Positions 1 to 5,780 of a stretch of DNA of 25,386 nucleotides are shown here, piece after piece. Position numbers and translations under genes: made by a program. The notes below the pieces were generated by a model. It had not been told where the DNA came from and made no database searches. It saw only the letters and a list, made by a program, of their open reading frames with translations. The first letter of the stretch is position 1, and each line of letters starts with the position of its first letter. Source of the stretch: a virus; the IMG/VR virus record IMGVR_UViG_3300048987_000007, positions 1-25,386 of that record; one strand, 5' to 3'.

Positions 1-1
1 C

Positions 2-265
2 CTCGGCGGCGGTCATTGTGCCGCCGAGGAAGCGGCGCTGGGGCTGAGGCTGCCGGCCGCAGGCCGGCAACCAGCCGGGCGCGATCTGATCCGCGCCGAG
101 CGCGACCTCGAGGCGGCGGCGTTCGTCGACCAATATGCCGATGCGGTCGAGAAGGGCCTGCCGTTCGGGCCCAACCGCCTCCGCCACCCGCCAGAGATCC
201 GCGGGCCCTTGCTCGCGGCGCTGCGCGGCCTCGCTTCCTCATTTCGCGCCGGGCTGGTCGAATGA
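2..265 (+). CDS. C-terminal part of an unknown phage protein (5' end outside window)
   Basis: The frame is open from the first bases to a TGA at 263-265 and encodes about 87 residues, ending ASSFRAGLVE. It is supported as coding because its stop overlaps the ATG of the next gene (ATGA at 262-265), the same coupling used by the following early genes. The visible part is rich in Ala, Arg, Leu and acidic residues, with a likely helical stretch around RAERDLEAAAFVDQY. I recognise no domain. The start lies upstream of the window, so length and function cannot be judged. Confidence 0.55.
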   Translation, partial: LGGGHCAAEEAALGLRLPAAGRQPAGRDLIRAERDLEAAAFVDQYADAVEKGLPFGPNRLRHPPEIRGPLLAALRGLASSFRAGLVE

Positions 266-507
266 GGCCGCGCGCCCTGCTCACCCGCGGCCAGCGCCAG
301 GTGCTCGACCTCGCCGTGTCGGGCCTGGCGACGGCCGAGATCGCCGACGCGCTCGGAATCGGAGCGTCGGCGGTCCAGGAGGGCCTCGCCAGGGCGCGGC
401 GGCGGATGGGCGCGCGCAACAATTTCGAGCTGACCGCCCGCGCCCTCGCGCTCGGCCTGGTCAAGCCCCCGCTCCGCCGCGCCGCTCGCCCGCAAAGGGG
501 GCGGTGA
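262..507 (+). CDS. Small LuxR-type helix-turn-helix protein
   Basis: An 81-residue protein that is almost entirely one LuxR/GerE-type DNA-binding domain. Residues about 7-60 follow the family pattern: LTRGQRQVLDLAVSGL, then AEIADALGIGASAVQ (scaffold and recognition helices), then a helix ending in LGARNNFE-like residues. No receiver or ligand-binding domain is present, so it would be a stand-alone DNA-binding protein, plausibly a phage transcription regulator; the target is unknown. The ATG overlaps the upstream stop codon and no good ribosome binding site precedes it, so translation is probably coupled. The tail after residue 60 is basic. Domain call good, role inferred. Confidence 0.8.
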   Translation: MRPRALLTRGQRQVLDLAVSGLATAEIADALGIGASAVQEGLARARRRMGARNNFELTARALALGLVKPPLRRAARPQRGR

Positions 508-989
508 TGGCGAACCCCCGGATGCGGATCGTGCCGCTGACGCTCCGCGAGGCGAACGATTTCGTCGAGCGTCATCATCGCCATAGCGCCCGCACGAGCA
601 ACGACGGCGGCAAGTTCGCGATCGGACTCGATCTTGGCGGCCAGCTGATCGGCGCCGCAATCGTCGGCCGCCCAGTCGCCCGGATGCTCCAGCAGGAGGG
701 CTCGGCGGAGTTGCTGCGCTGCTGTGTGTGTCCCGGAGCCCCCAAGGGCGCCTGCTCGAAGCTCGCGTCGCGGGCGAAGCGGGTCTGGCAGCAGATGGGC
801 GGCACGCGCCTCGTCACTTACACGCTGGTCGAGGAGAGCGGCATATCGATGCGCGCCGCGGGCTTCGTCCTGGAGGCGCGGGTGCGCGTCGAGCGCTGGG
901 ATTCGCCTTCCCGCCGGCGGCGTCATCGAGCGATCGAGGAAAGGCCGAAGCAACGCTGGTCCGCAGCCCTGCCCGAGGTGCCAGCATGA
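507..989 (+). CDS. XF1762-like protein, GNAT/Mom-like fold suspected
   Basis: A 160-residue protein whose ATG overlaps the preceding TGA. It carries features I associate with the phage XF1762 family: an N-terminal ANDFVERHHRH segment, then GGQLIGAAIVGRPVAR, a cysteine pair in LLRCCVCPG, the helix ACSKLASRAKRVWQQMG, and VTYTLVEESGISMRAAGF. The layout of beta strands around a central helix followed by 'S-x-RAAGF' resembles GNAT acetyltransferases and the Mom-type DNA-modification proteins of phage Mu. Known members sit in phage early regions. A role in DNA modification or anti-restriction is inference, and no catalytic residue can be assigned with certainty. The C-terminus, after about residue 135, is basic and poorly ordered. 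Confidence 0.7.
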   Translation: MANPRMRIVPLTLREANDFVERHHRHSARTSNDGGKFAIGLDLGGQLIGAAIVGRPVARMLQQEGSAELLRCCVCPGAPKGACSKLASRAKRVWQQMGGTRLVTYTLVEESGISMRAAGFVLEARVRVERWDSPSRRRRHRAIEERPKQRWSAALPEVPA

Positions 990-1162
990 CCCTTTCGGCG
1001 GCCTTCCTCGACCAGCTGCGCGAGCGGACGGCGTTGTCGGCCCTGATCGGCCGGACGGTCAAGCTGACCAGGGCCGGGCGGGAGCATAAGGGCTGCTGCC
1101 CGTTCCACGCCGAGAAGAGCGCCAGCTTCACGGTGAGCGACGAGAATCGGGGCGTCGTATGA
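986..1162 (+). CDS. Truncated DnaG-type CHC2 zinc-finger fragment
   Basis: Fifty-eight residues closely follow the N-terminus of bacterial DnaG primases (FLDQLRERTALSALIGR, then VKLTRAGREHKGCCPFHAEK, then SFTVSDENRG). The first half of the zinc site is present (Cys38, His41), but the reading frame stops where the second half, normally an HCFGCG-like strand, should follow. A complete CHC2 domain is about 90-100 residues. Start and stop both overlap neighbours by 4 bp (986-989 and 1159-1162), so it is still translated in register with the operon. It may be a remnant left by recombination next to the Prim-Pol gene, or a minimal accessory peptide; a remnant is more likely because zinc could not be fully coordinated. 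Confidence 0.75.
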   Translation: MTLSAAFLDQLRERTALSALIGRTVKLTRAGREHKGCCPFHAEKSASFTVSDENRGVV

Positions 1163-4113
1163 CCCGCGCGAGGGCGCCTTCGGGTGAGCCGTCCCCGATG
1201 CTCGAGGCCGCGCTGGCGTTCGCCGCCCGCGGCTGGCCGGTCTTTCCCTGCAACATGACGAACAAGCAGCCCCTGCTCGCGGCCGCCAAGGACCCCAAGA
1301 CGGGAGCGAAGATCAAGGGGACGGGCGGCGTGTCGCGCGCCTCGCTTCACGGGCAGGAGATCCGCACCTGGTGGAAGCGCTGGCCGATGGCGATGGTCGG
1401 CCTCGCCACCGGCCATGAACGCCTGTTCGTCGTCGATTTCGACCCGCGCCACGATGCCGAGACCGGCGAGGAATGGACGCTGGAGCGGCTCAAGGCCGAG
1501 CTCGAGGCGCAGATCGGCTGCGCGCTGCCGGCGACGCTGGCGGCGCGCACGCCCTCTGGCGGCGTCCACCTCTATTTCCTGTGGCCCGACGACGGCGGGA
1601 CTCCGATCCGGAATCGGGGCAATTTGCCGCTCCACGTCGACGTGCGCGGGGTCGGCGGCTATGTGATCGCGCCGCCGAGCGTGATGGAGGACGGCCGGCG
1701 CTACCGCTGGCTGCACGGCGCCGCCGACGTGGCGATCGCAGAGGCGCCGCCGTCGCTGGTCTCCGAGCTGAGGGCGCCGAAGCGCAAGGAACCCAAGGCC
1801 GTCCCCGCGCCGTCAGGCGAAGACGCCGCGGCCGACCAGGCCGCGTCCGTGCCTTCTTCCTCGTCCCCTGGCGCATCGTTGGGAGGCGGCCAAGGCGACG
1901 ATCCGGTGGCGGCGGCGAAGCGCCGCTATGCGATGAGCGCGCTCGAGCGCGAATGCGAGACGCTCGGCAAGGCGCCGCTGGGAGCGCGCAACAACCAGGC
2001 GAACGCCTCGGGCTTCGTCATCGGCCAGTTGGTTGGCGCCGGCGCCTTGGGCGAGAGCTTCGCGCGAGCCGCGCTCCACCAAGCCTGCGCGGGCTTCAAC
2101 GACCCGGCGAAGAACCAGGAGGCCGTCGACAACGGCCTCGACGCCGGCATGGCAAGCCCGCGCGACCTCAGCGACGTCGAGCAGAATGCGCGACGATGGG
2201 CTGAGCGAGCGCCACCGCGATCGCTCGGCGCCTCTTTATCCCTCCCCGCACCCCAAAAAAACGACCAAGGTAAGCTATCCTCCCATTTGGGAGTTAGTAG
2301 TCGCACAGGCATCAATGAAGGGTCCGGGGAGAGCGAGGGCGAACAGCTGACGCGGCATTGTGCGTTCCGGCCGCTGACCGATCTCGGCAATCTGGAGCGC
2401 TTGCTGGAGCGGTTCGGCCGCGACTTCCTCTATGTCGAGGCATGGGGGTGGCTGGCGTGGGACGGGCGCCGATGGGACCGCGATATGGCCCAGCCGCTGC
2501 TCAGTCGGGCCGCGCAGGCGACCGCGCGCGCGATCCAGGAGGAAGCGGATTTCGTCCGCCGGAGCGGGGTTCCGTTTCCCGACCGCGACGCGCTCAGCCG
2601 GCTGATGTCGGAAGACGGCGACGAATCGACCGACGAACGAAAGGCAAAGATCAAGGCCTGGCACCGCCAGCAGGCTGTGGCGCGGCAGGTGCCCGACCAT
2701 GGCGGCGAGCGACTCGATTCGATCGTGCAGGTCAAGTCGAACGGCGAGATACTGCTCTATTCCGACAAGCTGGCCGCATGGGGGCGGACGTCGGAGAGCT
2801 CGGGCCATATCGGCTGCCTTGGCCGGCCGGACATGGCCGGGGCGCGCTGTTCGGCCCGGACCGAGGATTTCGACACGGATCCGCTGAAGCTCAACGTGCT
2901 GAACGGAACCCTCGTATTTCTCCGCCCCGATGAGGGCTATGGCGCGGCCGTGTCGCGCCGCGAACATCGCCGCGAGGACAGGATGACGAAGCTGGCCGAC
3001 GTCGAGCACGACCCGGCCAGCGCATGCCCCAAGTTCGACGCCTTCCTCGAGCGCGTGCAGCCGGATCCCGATATGCGCAGCTTCCTCGACGTGTGGGCGG
3101 GCTACAACGCGCTCGGCCTCGCCGACGCGCAGAAATTCGCCTTGTTCTACGGCGAGGGATCGAACGGCAAGGGGGTGTGGGTCAACACCGTGGCTGGCGT
3201 TCTTGGCGACTATGCCTGGGCGGCGGGCATCGAGACCTTCATCGACCAAGGGCGCTACAAGAAGGGCTCGGACGCATCGCCCGACCTCGCCGCGCTCGCC
3301 GGGCGGCGCATGGTCTATGCGAACGAGCCGGAAGAAGGGTCGAAATTCTCGGACGGCCTGGTCAAGGCCCTGACCAGCGACGAGCCTAAGGGCGGCGTGC
3401 GCGAGCTGATGAAGGCGCCGTTCGAGCTGCGCATCACCTTCACCAACACGATCATGGCGAACAATCTGCCGAAGATCGGCACCGATCACGGCATCCAGCG
3501 CCGCGTCCAAGTGGTGCCGTGGACGGTGATCATCCCCGATTCCGAGGCCGATTTGCAGCTGAAGGACAAGCTGAAGGTCGAGCGAAGTGGCATCCTCAAC
3601 CGGATGGTCACGGGCGCGCTTTCCTATCTCGATAACGGGCTGCCTAAGCCCTCGGCGATCGTCGAGGCGACGCGCGAATATCAGCAGGAGAACGACCAAC
3701 TCGGTCTGTTCGTCACGCTTTGCGTTGCGCGGGTGCCGGGCGAGAGGGTCGGCGCCCGGCCGTTCCACCGCGTCTTCGCCGCCTGGCAGACGTGGGCGGG
3801 GCTGCTCCCGGCCTCGGGGAAGCCGTGGTCGGAAAAGTATCTCGGCACGAAGCTGAAGCAGCGCGGGTTCGCGAGCGCCAAGTCGAGCACGAATCGATGG
3901 GAGAATGTCGCCCTTCGCTACGAGGCGACCGACTTCTGCGTCCTCGACATGGACGGCAAGATCGTTCGGCCGATCGACGACGACCTGCCGGAGCCGAAGA
4001 CGTTCGCCGGCGAGGCGGCGACAATGGTCGCGCATGGGTTACCGCCCCCTGTCGCCGAGCGTGGCCCCGCACCCCTGGAACATGAGGACGACGATGGAAT
4101 ACCTTGGTCCTGA
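1159..4113 (+). CDS. Prim-Pol / SF3 helicase replication protein (phage primase-helicase)
   Basis: A 984-residue replication protein. Residues about 14-215 form a bifunctional primase-polymerase domain: ALAFAARGWPVFPC, the acidic pair in FVVDFDPRHD, TPSGGVHLYF and VRGVGGYVIAPPS. Residues about 255-345 look like a PriCT-type helical region (RNNQANASGFVIG). A low-complexity linker (about 345-400) is followed by a D5_N-like domain (about 405-630) and a superfamily-3 helicase core with Walker A GEGSNGKG at 665-672 and a Walker B-like ANEPEEG from 721. A D5 C-terminal winged-helix-like domain follows (about 860-950). It should unwind and prime phage DNA at the origin. ATG 1159 overlaps the upstream stop; ATG 1198 is an alternative that starts right at the domain. 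The linker DNA holds an A7 run and a palindrome. Confidence 0.92.
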   Translation: MTRARAPSGEPSPMLEAALAFAARGWPVFPCNMTNKQPLLAAAKDPKTGAKIKGTGGVSRASLHGQEIRTWWKRWPMAMVGLATGHERLFVVDFDPRHDAETGEEWTLERLKAELEAQIGCALPATLAARTPSGGVHLYFLWPDDGGTPIRNRGNLPLHVDVRGVGGYVIAPPSVMEDGRRYRWLHGAADVAIAEAPPSLVSELRAPKRKEPKAVPAPSGEDAAADQAASVPSSSSPGASLGGGQGDDPVAAAKRRYAMSALERECETLGKAPLGARNNQANASGFVIGQLVGAGALGESFARAALHQACAGFNDPAKNQEAVDNGLDAGMASPRDLSDVEQNARRWAERAPPRSLGASLSLPAPQKNDQGKLSSHLGVSSRTGINEGSGESEGEQLTRHCAFRPLTDLGNLERLLERFGRDFLYVEAWGWLAWDGRRWDRDMAQPLLSRAAQATARAIQEEADFVRRSGVPFPDRDALSRLMSEDGDESTDERKAKIKAWHRQQAVARQVPDHGGERLDSIVQVKSNGEILLYSDKLAAWGRTSESSGHIGCLGRPDMAGARCSARTEDFDTDPLKLNVLNGTLVFLRPDEGYGAAVSRREHRREDRMTKLADVEHDPASACPKFDAFLERVQPDPDMRSFLDVWAGYNALGLADAQKFALFYGEGSNGKGVWVNTVAGVLGDYAWAAGIETFIDQGRYKKGSDASPDLAALAGRRMVYANEPEEGSKFSDGLVKALTSDEPKGGVRELMKAPFELRITFTNTIMANNLPKIGTDHGIQRRVQVVPWTVIIPDSEADLQLKDKLKVERSGILNRMVTGALSYLDNGLPKPSAIVEATREYQQENDQLGLFVTLCVARVPGERVGARPFHRVFAAWQTWAGLLPASGKPWSEKYLGTKLKQRGFASAKSSTNRWENVALRYEATDFCVLDMDGKIVRPIDDDLPEPKTFAGEAATMVAHGLPPPVAERGPAPLEHEDDDGIPWS
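2256..2293 (+). other. Slippery A AAA AAC heptamer plus palindrome in primase linker
   Basis: In the primase reading frame the bases 2256-2262 read A AAA AAC, a legal X XXY YYZ slippery heptamer inside a run of seven A. A -1 slip would read CGA CCA AGG and then stop at TAA 2271-2273, giving a 371-residue Prim-Pol protein without the helicase. Seventeen bases downstream lies the 6-bp inverted repeat CTCCCA-TT-TGGGAG (2280-2293). The surrounding 100 bp is clearly less GC-rich than the rest of the gene. The functional reading is speculative; the sequence elements are directly visible. Confidence 0.4.
2277..2293 (+). repeat. TCCTCCCA motif copy inside primase gene
   Basis: ATCCTCCCA at 2277-2285 matches the motif repeated downstream of the same gene at 4113, 4318 and 4331. 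Here it overlaps a 14-bp palindrome with a 2-bp centre (2280-2293). It lies in the poorly conserved linker between the Prim-Pol and D5_N domains, where coding constraint is low. Confidence 0.6.
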
Positions 4114-4202
4114 TCCTCCCAAGCTCCCGCAGACGGGAGGATTGCGATGGCTCGGGAGTGGCGGTTTTCCGCCATTCTGGGAGGATGTGGGAGCTTGGGA
4201 GG
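4113..4202 (+). repeat. Inverted TCCTCCC/GGGAGGA repeat cluster after the primase gene
   Basis: The cluster begins at the primase stop codon. ATCCTCCC (4113-4120) pairs with GGGAGGAT (4135-4142). A longer perfect 14-bp inverted repeat, CCTCCCAAGCTCCC (4115-4128) and GGGAGCTTGGGAGG (4189-4202), encloses it. A further GGGAGGAT lies at 4179-4186, and a small hairpin TGGCGG-TTTT-CCGCCA at 4159-4174 occupies the centre. No U-tract follows, so it is not a standard terminator. The arrangement resembles iterons or operator arrays near a replication gene; function is unknown. Confidence 0.75.
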
Positions 4203-4221
4203 CAAATCGGGGACCATTTCT

Positions 4222-4233
4222 GCATATATATGC
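4222..4233. repeat. AT-rich palindrome GCATATATATGC
   Basis: A perfect 12-bp palindrome in a strongly GC-rich genome, 20 bp after the last inverted TCCTCCC copy. It could be a promoter -10 region, an easily melted segment of an origin, or chance. There is no clear -35 partner. Confidence 0.4.
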
Positions 4234-4317
4234 GCGGGCATGCGCGCGCGATACGGACCTGCTATCTCGCTCCCATCATCCCTGGCAATATGAAAGCCTT
4301 TGATATGACTGAATTCT

Positions 4318-4352
4318 ATCCTCCCAAAGCATCCTCCCAAGACAGGGAGGAC
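4318..4352 (+). promoter_or_regulatory. Tandem TCCTCCC repeats and hairpin covering the ribosome binding site of the 4362 gene
   Basis: ATCCTCCCAAAGC (4318-4330) and ATCCTCCCAAGAC (4331-4343) are near-identical 13-bp direct repeats. The second pairs with the GGGAGGA at 4345-4351 (TCCTCCC 4332-4338, loop AAGACA), a 7-bp stem. That GGGAGG is the only good Shine-Dalgarno candidate for the ATG at 4362, about 11 bases downstream. The hairpin would therefore mask the ribosome binding site, and the first repeat could compete for the same pairing. Translational control is inferred. Confidence 0.5.
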
Positions 4353-4361
4353 GGGACTTTC

Positions 4362-4886
4362 ATGACCTACGATGCCGTCGAGGCGCGGCTTGTCGATGCC
4401 GTGCGGTGGTGGCGGCGGCCGGAGGGGCGCTGGCCCTTCGCCGGCGACGGGCCGTGGCATCTCATCCGCAAGGAATGGTGGGACTGGGATGCGCGGGACC
4501 CGAAGCGGCTTCGCGATGGCGCGCCATCGCCTGCCGAGATCGACCGGATGGAGGAGGCGACCGGTTGGCTCGGATGGCTGGAGGACGACGGGAAGCGTCG
4601 GGCGCTCGTAGCTGGGCTGGTCGATCTCGCCAAGGGGCGTCGCCATCCCGGCTGGTCGGCGATGCGAGAGCGGCTCGGCGAGCCCGGGCTGAGCGGGGCG
4701 GCGGTCCAGTACCGATACAGCCAGGCGATCCGCTTCATCGCCAACGTGCTGAACTTCATGTCGGGCAGCGATTACGCCCCGAAAGGCATGCGCGTGCGCT
4801 ATCCGAAGGCGGTCGTAGCGCAGGTCGAGCGTCTGAGAATGGCGAAAAACTGCGGTCGTAGGCCGTCAAGCCCCGTAATGGAATGA
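4362..4886 (+). CDS. DUF6362-like phage protein
   Basis: A 174-residue protein. The middle contains PSPAEIDRMEEATGWLGWL, and the rest has the shape I associate with the phage DUF6362 family: an N-terminal helix (MTYDAVEARLVDAVRWWRR), a WP..G...WHLIRKEWWDWD segment, the EIDRM motif, and a C-terminal helix-turn-helix-like part (GWSAMRERLGEPGLSGAAVQYRYSQA). Its position between replication and terminase genes is typical. The biochemical role is unknown; DNA binding is plausible. ATG 4362 is chosen because GGGAGG precedes it; an in-frame ATG at 4290 has no ribosome binding site and would read through the repeat block. Confidence 0.65.
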   Translation: MTYDAVEARLVDAVRWWRRPEGRWPFAGDGPWHLIRKEWWDWDARDPKRLRDGAPSPAEIDRMEEATGWLGWLEDDGKRRALVAGLVDLAKGRRHPGWSAMRERLGEPGLSGAAVQYRYSQAIRFIANVLNFMSGSDYAPKGMRVRYPKAVVAQVERLRMAKNCGRRPSSPVME

Positions 4887-5171
4887 AGCGAAAATATTCC
4901 CCCTTGGTCTCCGGGGTCGATCCGGTCCATTTCTTGTCACACTGGTCGCGGGCGTTTGCCCCGAAGGTCCACCCGATGACGGAGAGCGGAGATGCGCAGC
5001 TGACGGCGAGGCGGCGGGGCCAAGGCCTCGCCGCCGTCCGCCGCAGGGCCTCGCGGGTCCTTCCCAGCCGTCCACCGTATGCGGGGGCCGAAGGCGCGAT
5101 GCGTGCGATTGGGTCGGAATTTTCCCGGGCTTGCTGTTGTTCTTTCGGTTTCGGTTCAACGGGTTGCGGCG
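4887..5171. other. Gap before the terminase genes
   Basis: About 285 bases with no convincing gene. A 99-codon frame (4883-5182) spans it but lacks a ribosome binding site, family resemblance or normal composition. A strong hairpin at 5010-5035 is the only structure I can see. It may hold the leader or promoter of the late packaging operon or a packaging (cos/pac) site, since such sites often lie next to the small terminase gene; no sequence feature proves this. Confidence 0.4.
5010..5035 (+). other. GC-rich stem-loop upstream of small terminase gene
   Basis: GGCGGCGGGG (5010-5019) pairs with CCTCGCCGCC (5026-5035), with one G-T wobble and a 6-base loop. No T-run follows. It could be a terminator without a U-tract, a leader structure, or a packaging-site element. 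Confidence 0.4.
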
Positions 5172-5780
5172 GTGAGGGGTAACCTTGCCGACCTGGCCGC
5201 GACGGGGCTGGCGAGCGAGCCGACGCTCCGCAAGTGGATTGCCGCCGAGCCCGACCAGCCTTGGATCATCAAGCGCGGGTCGAACGGCGACGCCTACGAG
5301 ATCGACCTGGTCGAAGCGGCGAACGCCTTCAAGGCCCGCGAAGAGGCGAGGATGGAGGCGGCCCGCCGGCGCGCCGAGGAGATCAACCAGCTCGGGCTCG
5401 ACCTTGGGCTGAGCGGGAACGCCGAAGAGGCGGTCGGCCTTTCGATCGCCGAACGCCGCCAGCTCCTCGAGGAGGAGATGGTCGCGCTCAAGCTGGCGAA
5501 GGCGCGTGGCGAGTCGGTCTCGCTGGCCTCGGCCAGGGCGGCCTTCGGCGACGTGCTGGTGAAGTTCGGGCAGAAGCTGGACAGCTTCTCGGCCCGCCTC
5601 GCCAAGAAAGTGGACCTCGAACGGCATCAGATCACCGCGATCGACCGGCAGATCGCCAGCGACCGTAGCGAGCTCGCCGACATGATGGAGAGGATGGAGC
5701 TTGGCGACGACGGCGCGACCGGCGGCGACCATGGCGCCACCGCCGAGATGGAGATTGCCGCCGGCCCCGACCGGGGCTGA
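5172..5780 (+). CDS. Terminase small subunit, DUF1441/Nu1-like
   Basis: About 202 residues from GTG 5172. Residues 1-45 form a Nu1-like DNA-binding head with a helix-turn-helix (NLADLAATGLASEPTLRKWI) and an AYEIDLVEAANAF strand-helix. Residues 48-75 and 90-115 are long charged helices (EEARMEAARRRAEE, AERRQLLEEEMVALKLAKARG), the oligomerisation and large-subunit contact region in this group. The arrangement matches DUF1441-type small terminases, which select phage DNA for packaging. It overlaps the large subunit gene. The start is uncertain: GTG 5172 fits the domain but has no good ribosome binding site; ATG 5079 would add 31 residues of unlikely composition. Confidence 0.8.
   Translation: MRGNLADLAATGLASEPTLRKWIAAEPDQPWIIKRGSNGDAYEIDLVEAANAFKAREEARMEAARRRAEEINQLGLDLGLSGNAEEAVGLSIAERRQLLEEEMVALKLAKARGESVSLASARAAFGDVLVKFGQKLDSFSARLAKKVDLERHQITAIDRQIASDRSELADMMERMELGDDGATGGDHGATAEMEIAAGPDRG

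Noticed and set aside
4104-4361. N-terminal extension of the DUF6362-like protein from the frame start at 4104 or ATG 4290
   Set aside because: The extension translates the repeat cluster, lacks a ribosome binding site and has unlikely composition; ATG 4362 has GGGAGG upstream.
4883-5182. 99-codon plus-strand frame between the DUF6362-like and terminase genes
   Set aside because: No ribosome binding site, no recognisable domain, odd composition, and it runs over the hairpin and the terminase start.
5172-5780. ATG 5079 as start of the small terminase
   Set aside because: It adds 31 residues unlike the family N-terminus and gives no ribosome binding site advantage; GTG 5172 begins at the DNA-binding domain.
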